Assembly: GCA_900771335.1 (NCBI GenBank) | Contig: CAAGNP010000017.1 | Location: 1 to 64,000 of the forward strand | Direction: 5' to 3' | Source of the DNA: Rikenellaceae bacterium | Lineage (GTDB): Bacteria > Bacteroidota > Bacteroidia > Bacteroidales > UBA932 | Length of the DNA: 64,000 nucleotides | Part shown: piece by piece, positions 8,239 through 17,022 of the stretch | Layout of the letters: every line of letters begins with the position of its first letter | Position numbering within the stretch: the first letter of the stretch is position 1 | The notes under the pieces: model-generated | What the model was told of the DNA's origin: nothing | Database searches by the model: none | Seen by the model: the letters and a program-made list of their open reading frames with translations, nothing else | Program-made: the position numbers and the translations under genes

Positions 8239-10536
8239 TTATTTCCATAATGTAAACCTCATACCGGCATAAACTTTCCATCCGAGAATAGGTCCCCACA
8301 CCTGAGATGCGTTGAAATCTGTAGAATATGGGTTCTCCCAGCCGATAATAGGATTTTTCTGTTTGTAGTTTGTAAGGTTTTCTCCACCGACATAGACGTC
8401 CACCCCTTTGAACTTTCTGGTTACCTGGGCGAAGAATACAGGATATGCAGGCGAAGTCCCAACACCGTTCTCCACCATAAACACAGGGAGCTTGCATGGT
8501 CCGTTAAGCTGTGCAGTAAAGTCAAATGTCCAGATATTCATTCTAGTGGCATACTGCAGATTCAATACACCTTTGTATCTGCTGGTCATAGGTCTCTCTA
8601 CCAGTCCCTGGCCGGCCAATGTCACCTTGGCATCAGTATATCTGTATGTGGCCACGATAACGAATCTCTCGATAGGCTCTACAGAGAAATCCACCTGGTA
8701 AGTATTGGTGAATGATCTGCCCTCAAGATTGTAGATGCTCACTTTTGAGAAATCCAGCTCCTGATCCACAATAATCTGCTTATTGAAATCGGTCCTGAAG
8801 TAGTCAAAACTCAAATAGGAGTTTCTGTTCTCCCCGATAGGAAGGTAACCGGTGATATTACCACCATATGTCCATGCATCCTCCATATCGAGATTAGGGG
8901 CTATAGCGATCTCCCTACCAGTAGAGAGCATACCGATATTATCCACCACGATATTTGGTGAACGGTATCCCCTGCCACCTGAAGCTCTGAAGATAATATC
9001 CTCGGTGAATGCATATTTGATATTTGCACGTGGAGCCACTAGAAAACCGTAAAGATTATTGTAGTCAAAACTTATACCTGCCACTGCAGAGAACTTGTCT
9101 CCCAGAGTGTATGTATACTCACCATACACACCAACCGAATTCTCCTGTCTGTCCAGAATATATTCATTGGTATTCCACAACTGGCCATTACTTGTGATAT
9201 AGATGTCATTAAGTTTTTCATCAAACAGGTCAAACTGGTTTCTGATACCGGCATTGATCCTGTGCTCTTCACCTATCATCTCCTGGAAAATAAGGTTGGC
9301 AAATACCGAATTCTGTTTTCCATTATAATCTTTCACTCCGAAATATGAATCTATCTGGTGGTATGTATAGTCGGCCACAAAAGCAATGTTTCTAGTATTC
9401 TCCGCATTGAGAGGCACACCCACCTTTACATAGGCATTCACACCTTTATTGTTAATGTTGGATCCCCATATACCATTCTGCACCAAACTCTGCATGGCAT
9501 TGCTGTCATCCCTCATCTCCTTTTTGAATGAGGTCATACCTCCGGTCCTGTCGTCTGTCAGAGCCCTTATACCGAATCTCACCTGCATACCGCTCTCATC
9601 GTAATAGAGCCAACGGTTTGTAAGGTTAAATTTCAGCGAAGTGGGTTCGTCCTTGAATCCGTCCCCATTCCCGTCATGTCCCATAGGCATAGATGAATAG
9701 TGCCCCATAGTGACAGTGCTCCATTTTTCATTGAGCTGGAGTGATGATGCTATATTTGCCTCAGTCATCAAGTGATTGTCCACGAAGAGGTTGATGAACA
9801 GGGGCTTCTCATCGGTAGGCTTGCGGTGCTCCATATTGATCTGTCCTGTAATGGCCTCAAGTCCGTTTACAACCGAAGATGGACCCTTTGCGATCTGGAT
9901 ACTCTCAAGCCACTGGCCTGGAATGTATGAGAGACCGAAAGGTGCTGCAAGTCCCCTCATGGTAGGGCGGTTCTCATCAAGCATGGCGGTATATATGCCG
10001 GACAGGCCCAATAGTCTGATCTGCTTCGCACCGGTGATGGCATCGGAATAACCCACAGTCACACTTGCCGAATTCTCAAAACTCTCAGCCAGGTTACAGC
10101 AAGCCATCTTGCACAGGCCGGCAGCTGTGATAACCTCCGTCTTGACAGGGGTCATCTTGGAGAGGTAACTTCCCTCCTGACGTGCCTGCACCACAGCTTT
10201 CTCCAACTCATTTACACCTTGGAGAAAGAACTCCACCTCTCTGGTATCATAATTAACCACAAGGGTATCGGTATTGTATCCGATAGCAGTAGCTACAAGT
10301 GTCGCGTCATCAGCCTTCTCAAACACTGTAAAAGTGAACTTTCCGTCTACATCACAGTCCATGTATGTACCGGACTGGAGCCAGTAGACTGTGGCAAAAG
10401 GGACCACCTCCTTGTCCCCGTTATTTTTCACAGAGTAAACTACACCGTTGACACTGTGTGATTTAGGAGCAATCTGTGCCAAAAGTGTATGTTGCGCTAA
10501 AATGGTTAGGAACAACGCAATAAATATCTTCTTCAT
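8239..10536 (-). CDS. TonB-dependent outer membrane receptor, metal-linked type
   Basis: A 765-residue receptor with a signal peptide (1-20), an N-terminal carboxypeptidase-regulatory-like domain (about 25-108), a plug with the ITGAKQIRLLGLSG and GLEAITGQINMEH segments, and a C-terminal beta barrel ending in an aromatic residue plus Lys (RFTLWK). The plug contains an unusual cysteine cluster LCKMACCNL (C142, C146, C147) that may touch a soft metal. The next gene encodes a periplasmic HMA protein, so this pair is probably a TonB-driven metal (copper?) importer. It has its own promoter (10564-10593) and heads a run that reaches hisS. Confidence 0.88.
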   Translation of the reverse strand: MKKIFIALFLTILAQHTLLAQIAPKSHSVNGVVYSVKNNGDKEVVPFATVYWLQSGTYMDCDVDGKFTFTVFEKADDATLVATAIGYNTDTLVVNYDTREVEFFLQGVNELEKAVVQARQEGSYLSKMTPVKTEVITAAGLCKMACCNLAESFENSASVTVGYSDAITGAKQIRLLGLSGIYTAMLDENRPTMRGLAAPFGLSYIPGQWLESIQIAKGPSSVVNGLEAITGQINMEHRKPTDEKPLFINLFVDNHLMTEANIASSLQLNEKWSTVTMGHYSSMPMGHDGNGDGFKDEPTSLKFNLTNRWLYYDESGMQVRFGIRALTDDRTGGMTSFKKEMRDDSNAMQSLVQNGIWGSNINNKGVNAYVKVGVPLNAENTRNIAFVADYTYHQIDSYFGVKDYNGKQNSVFANLIFQEMIGEEHRINAGIRNQFDLFDEKLNDIYITSNGQLWNTNEYILDRQENSVGVYGEYTYTLGDKFSAVAGISFDYNNLYGFLVAPRANIKYAFTEDIIFRASGGRGYRSPNIVVDNIGMLSTGREIAIAPNLDMEDAWTYGGNITGYLPIGENRNSYLSFDYFRTDFNKQIIVDQELDFSKVSIYNLEGRSFTNTYQVDFSVEPIERFVIVATYRYTDAKVTLAGQGLVERPMTSRYKGVLNLQYATRMNIWTFDFTAQLNGPCKLPVFMVENGVGTSPAYPVFFAQVTRKFKGVDVYVGGENLTNYKQKNPIIGWENPYSTDFNASQVWGPILGWKVYAGMRFTLWK

Positions 10537-10559
10537 CTGAAATTTCTTTTATATATATC

Positions 10560-10590
10560 TTGGCAAAGATACAATATTTACATACTTTTG
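10560..10590 (+). promoter_or_regulatory. Bacteroidetes promoter for sppA
   Basis: TTG (10560-10562), 20 bases, then TACTTTTG (10583-10590), about 34 bases before the sppA ATG. It rules out the TTG at 10588 as a start, since that lies in the -7 box. Confidence 0.75.
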
Positions 10591-10593
10591 CAA
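10564..10593 (-). promoter_or_regulatory. Bacteroidetes promoter for the TonB receptor gene
   Basis: On the minus strand TTG (10593-10591), 19 bases, then TATCTTTG (10571-10564) fits the Bacteroidetes TTG/TAnnTTTG promoter. It overlaps the oppositely directed sppA promoter. Confidence 0.75.
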
Positions 10594-10623
10594 AAATTAG
10601 ACTTAATAAAAATTATTGTAAAA

Positions 10624-12393
10624 ATGAAAGGATTTCTTAAGACGCTTTTAGCATCATTTATTGGCATTTTCCTTGCCATGTTCCTTGGTGTCATGGTCCT
10701 TGTTTCTGTAATTGGTGCAGTTTCAGCATCTACAGGTTCAACTCCATCCATACCCAAAAGCACTATTCTAAAAATATCTGATCTAACCATAGGTGAACAG
10801 GACGCAGAAGGTGATATTGACCCTGCATCACTGGTAATGGGCGGTGGCAAACTCTCATCCAACAGCACCCTCGGTATCTTGAAGGCCATTCGTGCTATTG
10901 AGAACGCTGCAACAGACCCTGCTGTCAAATTCATCTATATCAACCCCACCAATATCAACACAGACCTCACTACTTTAGAGGAACTCAGAGCTGCACTTGT
11001 AAAATTCAAAGAGTCAGGCAAAGCTATCATTTCATACGCTGAGACATACTCTCAGGGTGGATATTACCTGTGTTCAGTAGCCGACAAGATTTATGTAAAT
11101 CCTCATGGATCAAATACTGTATACGGTGTTGCCACCTCTCTTACATTTTTCAAAGGAGCACTTGACAAATTGGGCATAGAGATTCAGCTGATCCGCCACG
11201 GAAAATACAAATCTGCCGGCGAGCAGTTCATTAACAGAGATATCAGCCCTGCCAACAGAGAGCAGAACCAGGCCATGGTATCATCTCTATGGAACACCAT
11301 TGCTTCAGACATTTGCGAGTCACGCAATATCGACATCAAAACATTCAACAACCATATCAACCATCTCACCGCATCACATGCCGACGATATGGTAAAAGCA
11401 TCCCTTGCAGACGGTACCATTACCAGAGATAAAATGATTGAGGAGCTGACCGGTCTTTTCGGAGTGGAGGATGAGAAAGATGTGAAGATGACCTCCCTTG
11501 CAGATTACGCCAATGCCACTGTAAAACCAAATGTAAAGGCAACTGACAAGATCGCTATCATCTACGCCAATGGCCAAATCAGCCAGGGAAGCGGAGATCA
11601 AATCAGCTCTGACAATTATGCAAAAATAGTATCTGACGTTAGAAAAGACAGCACTATCAAGGCTGTCCTCCTACGTGTCAACTCTCCAGGTGGAGACGCT
11701 ATAGCAGCCGAGATCATCAGAAACGAACTGGAACTTCTCAGAAAAGAGAAACCTGTAGTGGTATCTTATGGCGGTTATGCAGCTTCAGGCGGTTATTGGA
11801 TTTCAGCTGAAGGTGACAAGATTTTCACCAATGAGAGCACCCTTACAGGTTCTATCGGTGTATTCAGCATGGTTCCAAACATTAGCAAAATCATAAAAGA
11901 GAAAGCACATGTCAACATCGTCAACATCAAAAGTAACGATCACGCTGACATGATGAGCACTACCAAAGGTAGTCTCACCAAAGAGGAAGAGGCATACATG
12001 CAAAGCAGTGTTGAGCACATCTATGACACATTCCTTTCTATAGTTTCAAATGGCAGGGACATGACTACTGAAGAGGTGGATGCTATTGCCCAGGGTCGCG
12101 TATGGTCAGGTACTGACTCGAAGAAAATCGGCCTTACCGATGAGATCGGCACCATTGCAGACGCCCTTCAGTACACTGAAAACATCTCAGGTCTTGAAGA
12201 GTACCAATTGGTAGAGTATCCTAAATCAAAGAGTCAGATGGAAAAACTTATGGAGACTTTCGGACAGGCACAAAGTTCAATGGATATTATCTCAAATCCT
12301 GAGACTGCTGTAGAGGATCTGGTTAAGGAACTCAAGAAAATGAGCAAAACAGTCTATGCCCGCATGGAGTATGACTATGTATTCCAGAACTAG
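10624..12393 (+). CDS. sppA: Signal peptide peptidase SppA, 67K type
   Basis: A 589-residue membrane-anchored serine protease of the ClpP/crotonase fold that degrades cleaved signal peptides. The ATG at 10624 gives a single N-terminal transmembrane anchor (about 5-35). There are two tandem S49 domains: the first contains YSQGGYYLCSVADKIYVNP, where the catalytic Lys of E. coli SppA lies; the second has VNSPGGDAIAAE and YGGYAASGGYWIS with the nucleophile Ser. Length and two-domain layout match the long (E. coli-like) form rather than the short Gram-positive form. It has its own promoter and a terminator just past its end. Confidence 0.93.
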   Translation: MKGFLKTLLASFIGIFLAMFLGVMVLVSVIGAVSASTGSTPSIPKSTILKISDLTIGEQDAEGDIDPASLVMGGGKLSSNSTLGILKAIRAIENAATDPAVKFIYINPTNINTDLTTLEELRAALVKFKESGKAIISYAETYSQGGYYLCSVADKIYVNPHGSNTVYGVATSLTFFKGALDKLGIEIQLIRHGKYKSAGEQFINRDISPANREQNQAMVSSLWNTIASDICESRNIDIKTFNNHINHLTASHADDMVKASLADGTITRDKMIEELTGLFGVEDEKDVKMTSLADYANATVKPNVKATDKIAIIYANGQISQGSGDQISSDNYAKIVSDVRKDSTIKAVLLRVNSPGGDAIAAEIIRNELELLRKEKPVVVSYGGYAASGGYWISAEGDKIFTNESTLTGSIGVFSMVPNISKIIKEKAHVNIVNIKSNDHADMMSTTKGSLTKEEEAYMQSSVEHIYDTFLSIVSNGRDMTTEEVDAIAQGRVWSGTDSKKIGLTDEIGTIADALQYTENISGLEEYQLVEYPKSKSQMEKLMETFGQAQSSMDIISNPETAVEDLVKELKKMSKTVYARMEYDYVFQN

Positions 12394-12403
12394 TATCTGA
12401 AGT

Positions 12404-13741
12404 TTATTTTAAGATATGGACCTCGGCCACCATCCTGGTCGAGGTTTTTATTTTATACCTGTCATCAATCCTGACTCCGGGAAGGCATACAATATCCTCT
12501 CCATTCAAAAGAATGGGCTGGGTCTCTTTAGCCCTCTTGTCCATCTTCGCATCCTTGAAGAAGTCGCTCAGTTTTTTGAATCCTCCCATGCCGAACGGTC
12601 TGAATCTGTCCCCCTTCTGCCACCCTCTGCACACCAGAGGGAATTCGATGGAGTCTGCCGAAAAATAGAGGGTTCCATCTTTAGGATATGGCTTGAAATT
12701 TTCTGTTTTTTCTACAAATCTGATCTCAAAAGAGACCTCCCCAAAAGTATAGACCCCTGGGGAATCTATGGCGAATGTCACTCCATTCTCTTTTCCCAGA
12801 GGATAGACTTTAAGCGCCCCCCTGTCCACCAGAAGTTCATATCCTGGGCTGCAGAACACTTTGCCGCTTTGCCCACCCATAGCCACCTTGATGTCGCTGA
12901 TCTGGGAAGCGTTGAACCCCCTCTCCCCAAGTATCCGATATAGCCAGTACTCCTGATGTTTCTCTTTCATCAGAAGGGGAATATCGACTGTCAGACACCC
13001 ATGCTCCTCTCTATACAACTCCCCCCTTTTGGACTCAAAGAGTTCGTCCAGAAGCTCTTCAGCCTGGATAAAATAGGAACTTGCCCTGTTGATGGTTTTC
13101 AAGAATGATGGATTTATTTTCCTTATCTCCGGAAAGATGACATTTCTGACCCTGTTTCTTGAGTAGTGCGACTCAAAATTGGTCTTGTCATCCCTGTATG
13201 GGACATTGTTCTTCGCCACATAAGCCACAATATCCTCCCTTGAGATGGTTATAAGGGGCCTTATCACCTTTCCGTTCACCTTCCTGATTCCGGCAAGCCC
13301 CTTCACCCCTGTACCTCTGATCAGATTGAGCAGCAGTGTCTCGGCACTGTCATCCATATTGTGGGCTATGGCAATATAATCGTAATTGTGCTCTTCGAGC
13401 AATTGGTAAAACCATCCGTATCTCAAATCGCGTGCGGCCATCTGTGTCGATATCGAGTGCTCAGCCGCATACCCTTCAGTATCGAACTCTATCGTATGGA
13501 AAGGGATACCCCTCTCCTCTGCCCAACCCTTCACCAGTGCCTGATCAAGGTCACAATCCCCCTCTCTGAGCTTAAAATTGACGGTCGCTATCCCGAACTG
13601 CAGAGGGAGTTCGCTGGCAAGAAAGAGGCTTGCCATACACATCGAATCGATACCTCCACTTACTGCCAAAAGAAACCTCTTTCCTTCCACACCTTCGGGA
13701 AGAAAAGAGGTTATATTTTTATTGAATTCAGAGAGAACCAT
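12404..13741 (-). CDS. tilS: tRNA(Ile)-lysidine synthase
   Basis: A 445-residue N-type PP-loop ATPase. LLAVSGGIDSMCMASL near residues 26-41 is the ATP pyrophosphatase SGGxDS motif. The enzyme converts C34 of tRNA-Ile(CAU) to lysidine so the tRNA reads AUA. The C-terminal part (from about 380, RGWQKGDRFRPFGM...KKLSDFF) is the tRNA-binding TilS_C domain. Its start codon lies two bases past the stop of the DUF3078 gene, so the two are co-transcribed. Confidence 0.94.
   Translation of the reverse strand: MVLSEFNKNITSFLPEGVEGKRFLLAVSGGIDSMCMASLFLASELPLQFGIATVNFKLREGDCDLDQALVKGWAEERGIPFHTIEFDTEGYAAEHSISTQMAARDLRYGWFYQLLEEHNYDYIAIAHNMDDSAETLLLNLIRGTGVKGLAGIRKVNGKVIRPLITISREDIVAYVAKNNVPYRDDKTNFESHYSRNRVRNVIFPEIRKINPSFLKTINRASSYFIQAEELLDELFESKRGELYREEHGCLTVDIPLLMKEKHQEYWLYRILGERGFNASQISDIKVAMGGQSGKVFCSPGYELLVDRGALKVYPLGKENGVTFAIDSPGVYTFGEVSFEIRFVEKTENFKPYPKDGTLYFSADSIEFPLVCRGWQKGDRFRPFGMGGFKKLSDFFKDAKMDKRAKETQPILLNGEDIVCLPGVRIDDRYKIKTSTRMVAEVHILK
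12420..12450 (+). terminator. Terminator for sppA, inside the 3' end of tilS
   Basis: The stem ACCTCG-GCCA with TGGT-CGAGGT (12420-12429, 12436-12445) is followed by a T-rich stretch on the plus strand. It sits within the coding end of the convergent tilS gene. Confidence 0.65.
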
Positions 13742-13743
13742 TA

Positions 13744-14760
13744 CTATTTCTTCTGGTAGTTACCAAAAGTATAGGTAAAGCTCAGGCTGAATGCCTCTTT
13801 GAACTGAACCTTAGGTTTACCTGGTGCGGTAGGATCATCAGGATCTGCAAAGAGGACGTTTTCGTCGTAGATAAGGTTGGTACGGAGGTTTGCAGAGAAG
13901 AATCTGTTGATTTTGAAATCAAGATTCAGATCCCAATACACTTGTGGAGCCAATTTTGGTGACAGATAGTCGTAGAAAAGTGTCACGATGGTACCTACAG
14001 TTATATTCTTGAATCCCTTCTTGTACTCAGCTTTCAACTGCGCACCGAGCTCTGTTCTGACAGCTTTGGTCATATCATCCTTCGAAGCATCCCAACCATA
14101 TCTGCCCCTGAGTTCTTCAAGCCCCACTACTACCATATTTCCGGTAAGAGGTGCGATGTTGAATGAGAGGCTGGATGCAGGCTTCCAGTCCACACCGAGA
14201 CCGAGAGAGATGTTACCAGGAGCCATGAAACTTGAAATCAGTTCGTCTTTGTCTTTTGTCGCCCCATAAGCGAAACCTTTTGCAAACTGTGTCCTGAAAG
14301 TGAAAACTGCAGATGCATACAGTTTATTGGCCACACCATAACCCCATTTGCTGTCCAATTGGATTCTATCATCACTCTTCTTGAAACGCTCACCCTCTCC
14401 GATAGGATTCACGAAACCGTATGCCAGGTTCACCCTGTTTTCCCAAATCATAAGGTCTTTTTTATAGTTTGCGTGAGCATCTATATACGCGTTCATGGCC
14501 ACAGATCCCACACCACCACTTGCCCAGTTGGTAAGTGACACCTGTGAGAATCCCAATTGGTTCATAATACCGTTTGTCCAATATTTTGGGGGTTCGACCT
14601 CCGCATATTGAATTTCAGGTACATCAATATTTGAGACCACGATCAGACACATCTCCTGTGCACTTGTAAGATCCTTCTCCTGTGCATAAGTCCTGTTTGA
14701 AAGCAGTGTAGCCGACAATAGTGCTACCGCCGCCATAAATAAAACCTTAATTTTCATCAT
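13744..14760 (-). CDS. DUF3078 family outer-membrane-like protein
   Basis: A 338-residue protein with a signal peptide (cleavage near AQ at about 27) and the DUF3078 signature (WTNGIMNQLGFSQVSLTNWASGG), followed by alternating polar/aromatic strands and an ending SFTYTFGNYQKK suggestive of a beta barrel. The family is common in Bacteroidetes and has no proven function. Its start overlaps the end of the upstream gene by 14 bases and tilS begins just after it, an operon with proS upstream. Confidence 0.8.
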   Translation of the reverse strand: MMKIKVLFMAAVALLSATLLSNRTYAQEKDLTSAQEMCLIVVSNIDVPEIQYAEVEPPKYWTNGIMNQLGFSQVSLTNWASGGVGSVAMNAYIDAHANYKKDLMIWENRVNLAYGFVNPIGEGERFKKSDDRIQLDSKWGYGVANKLYASAVFTFRTQFAKGFAYGATKDKDELISSFMAPGNISLGLGVDWKPASSLSFNIAPLTGNMVVVGLEELRGRYGWDASKDDMTKAVRTELGAQLKAEYKKGFKNITVGTIVTLFYDYLSPKLAPQVYWDLNLDFKINRFFSANLRTNLIYDENVLFADPDDPTAPGKPKVQFKEAFSLSFTYTFGNYQKK

Positions 14761-15442
14761 TATTGCTGTTTAACACGTCATCTGAATTGTATTGATACCC
14801 CATACGTTTGCCTGTCCTCATCTTAGCAGACTCTATTTTGGCATTGATCTGGTCCACACTTACCACCTTGACTACATCAAATGGCGGCACCAGAAGGTCA
14901 AACGAGAGAGAGTACATCACCGCACTCTGTATAATAGTGGCCAACGCCTCGCTGTCCAGGGTATATTTTCCAAAAGTCGAAGTGGCCTGTTTCTTCTGCC
15001 TCTTGCCCTCAACCAGGAAATGCTTGTCTTTATTGACGAAGATTCTGGCCACAAGGTAGCCCAAATCCTCCTCCCTATTGTACTTCATCGAATCGGACAG
15101 GAAGTTGTAGACGTTTATCACGCCGCAATATGCCCTTTTCGGATCCTCTTTTACATACGGATTCTTCCAGATGGCATGATCCCTGTCAAACTGGAATACA
15201 TCTGTATGCATACTGAAGATGAGAACATCATCGGCAAATTTCAACTCTGCCTCAAAACGCCCTCTGTCACGATACTCAATTCTCACCCTTCTGCTGCATT
15301 GCCCCTCTATCATATCATTCAGGTCGTTACTGATCTCACTCAGAACATCCTTCAACTGATTGAAGATATCCAGGCACTGTTCGTAGACAGTGGCTTTCAA
15401 TTGAGCCTTATCCTTAAGCTCCGATACGATTAAGTCCAACAT
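14747..15442 (-). CDS. Conserved hypothetical cytosolic protein
   Basis: A 231-residue protein starting at ATG 15442 (MLDLIVSELKDKAQ); an upstream TTG at 15460 would overlap proS and is less likely. There is no signal peptide or membrane segment. The N-terminal 50 residues look helical, and the middle has mixed strand/helix content with DRDHAIWKNPYVKEDPKRAYCGVINVYNFL broken across about residues 84-115. I do not recognise a characterised family, though it looks like a conserved Bacteroidetes protein. It lies between proS and the DUF3078 gene with a one-base gap and a 14-base overlap. Confidence 0.7.
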   Translation of the reverse strand: MLDLIVSELKDKAQLKATVYEQCLDIFNQLKDVLSEISNDLNDMIEGQCSRRVRIEYRDRGRFEAELKFADDVLIFSMHTDVFQFDRDHAIWKNPYVKEDPKRAYCGVINVYNFLSDSMKYNREEDLGYLVARIFVNKDKHFLVEGKRQKKQATSTFGKYTLDSEALATIIQSAVMYSLSFDLLVPPFDVVKVVSVDQINAKIESAKMRTGKRMGYQYNSDDVLNSNNDEN

Positions 15443-15443
15443 A

Positions 15444-16922
15444 TTAGTATGCTCTTGCAAAAATTACCCTTTGTTTTGATGGTTTGCCGGAGTAGACACA
15501 TTTGCCCTCCTCCATAATAACATGCGAATCAAGAGGGATACATCTGATGGTAGCTTTGGTCTCCTCCTTGATCTTGGCTTCGGTCTCAGCTGTACCGTCC
15601 CAGTGGCACAGAAGGAAGCCACCCTCCTCGATCTTCTCCTTGAACTCCTCCCAGGTATCCACTTTCACGGTGTGCTCCTCTCTGAAGTTCAAAGCTTTCG
15701 CATATATATTCTTTTGGATCTCGTCCAAAAGGTTCTTGATATACTCAGCAATACCCTCTCTTGCTACAGAAGATTTCTCGCAAGTGTCACGACGGGCAAT
15801 CTCCACCACGCCGTTTTCAAGATCACGTTTACCCATCACCACGCGAACAGGAACACCTTTAAGCTCCCACTCTGCGAATTTGAAACCTGAACGGACATTG
15901 TCCCTGTCATCGATCTTGACAGAGATACCGTAAGGCTTAAGTTCGTTTTTGATCTCCTCCATCTTCTCTACCATCATCTTGAGCTCCTCTTCACCTTTAT
16001 AAATAGGAACCATAACCACCTGGATAGGTGCAAGTGCAGGAGGAAGAACCAGACCGTTGTCGTCACTGTGTGCCATAATCAGGGCACCCATCAAACGGGT
16101 AGAAACGCCCCATGAGGTAGCCCATACATAATCAAGTTTACCCTCTTTATTGGCAAACTGCACATCAAATGCTTTGGCGAAATTCTGGCCAAGGAAGTGT
16201 GAAGTACCTGCCTGAAGGGCTTTACCATCCTGCATCATAGCTTCAATACAAAGGGTATCGATGGCACCGGCAAATCTCTCTGTCTCTGTCTTTTTACCTA
16301 CCACTACAGGTAGAGCCATATAGTTACGGGCAAAGTCTGCATAGACATTTACCATCTTTTCTGTCTCCTCGATAGCCTCCTGAGCTGTAGCGTGGGCAGT
16401 GTGACCCTCCTGCCACAAGAACTCTGCTGTCCTTAGGAAAAGTCTGGTACGCATCTCCCATCTTACCACATTTGCCCATTGGTTGCAAAGGATAGGGAGA
16501 TCCCTGTATGATTTGATCCAGTTTCTGTATGTGTTCCATATAATGGTCTCTGAGGTAGGACGGACGATAAGTTCCTCCTCAAGTTTTGCCTCAGGGTCCA
16601 CGATTACACCCGAACCGTCAGGATTGTTTTTAAGTCTGTGGTGAGTTACCACAGCGCACTCCTTGGCAAAACCCTCCACATGGTCTGCCTCCTTGCTCAA
16701 AAACGATTTGGGGATAAATAGCGGGAAATAGGCATTCTGATGCCCTGTCTCTTTGAACATTGTATCCAACTGATGCTGGATTTTCTCCCATATTGCGTAG
16801 CCGTATGGCTTGATTACCATACAACCTCTGACTGCTGAATTCTCTGCAAGGTCTGCTTTTACGACCAAGTTGTTGTACCACAATGAGTAGTTCTCTTCTC
16901 TACTTGTTACCTCTTTAGCCAT
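15444..16922 (-). CDS. proS: Prolyl-tRNA synthetase, archaeal/eukaryote type
   Basis: A 492-residue class II synthetase charging tRNA-Pro. It lacks the large editing insertion of the E. coli-type enzyme and has the archaeal-type start (YSLWYNNLVVKADLAENSAVRGCMVIKP, spread over about 12-40), motif 2 (WEMRTRLFLRTAEFLWQEGHTAHA) and motif 3 (GVSTRLMGALIM). The C-terminal domain with QRVIFARAY closes the protein, as in ProS type 3. It heads a minus-strand operon with the 231-aa protein, DUF3078 and tilS. A promoter-like box lies at 16985-16992. Confidence 0.95.
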   Translation of the reverse strand: MAKEVTSREENYSLWYNNLVVKADLAENSAVRGCMVIKPYGYAIWEKIQHQLDTMFKETGHQNAYFPLFIPKSFLSKEADHVEGFAKECAVVTHHRLKNNPDGSGVIVDPEAKLEEELIVRPTSETIIWNTYRNWIKSYRDLPILCNQWANVVRWEMRTRLFLRTAEFLWQEGHTAHATAQEAIEETEKMVNVYADFARNYMALPVVVGKKTETERFAGAIDTLCIEAMMQDGKALQAGTSHFLGQNFAKAFDVQFANKEGKLDYVWATSWGVSTRLMGALIMAHSDDNGLVLPPALAPIQVVMVPIYKGEEELKMMVEKMEEIKNELKPYGISVKIDDRDNVRSGFKFAEWELKGVPVRVVMGKRDLENGVVEIARRDTCEKSSVAREGIAEYIKNLLDEIQKNIYAKALNFREEHTVKVDTWEEFKEKIEEGGFLLCHWDGTAETEAKIKEETKATIRCIPLDSHVIMEEGKCVYSGKPSKQRVIFARAY

Positions 16923-16952
16923 TGTAAATTTTTTTAATGGTATGTTTTTTGT

Positions 16953-16960
16953 TATTTTTG
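16953..16960 (+). promoter_or_regulatory. Promoter -7 box for the repeat lipoprotein gene
   Basis: TATTTTTG matches TAnnTTTG, 62 bases before the ATG at 17023. I see no clear TTG at the expected distance. Confidence 0.45.
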
Positions 16961-16984
16961 TATCGTATTATGCGTAGTAAGGCG

Positions 16985-16992
16985 CAAAAATA
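16985..16992 (-). promoter_or_regulatory. Promoter -7 box for proS
   Basis: The minus strand reads TATTTTTG, matching TAnnTTTG, about 62 bases before the proS start. It faces the box at 16953 across the divergent region. Confidence 0.5.
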
Positions 16993-17022
16993 CGAATAAT
17001 TAATCAATAACGAGTGTGAGTT

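Noticed and set aside
8222..8497. 91-aa minus-strand frame at the end of the TonB receptor
   Set aside because: It overlaps the receptor's last barrel strands in another frame and has no family features.
14792..15433. 213-aa plus-strand frame
   Set aside because: It is antisense to the 231-aa protein gene, which fits the operon by position; composition is Ile/Leu/His-rich as expected for a shadow.
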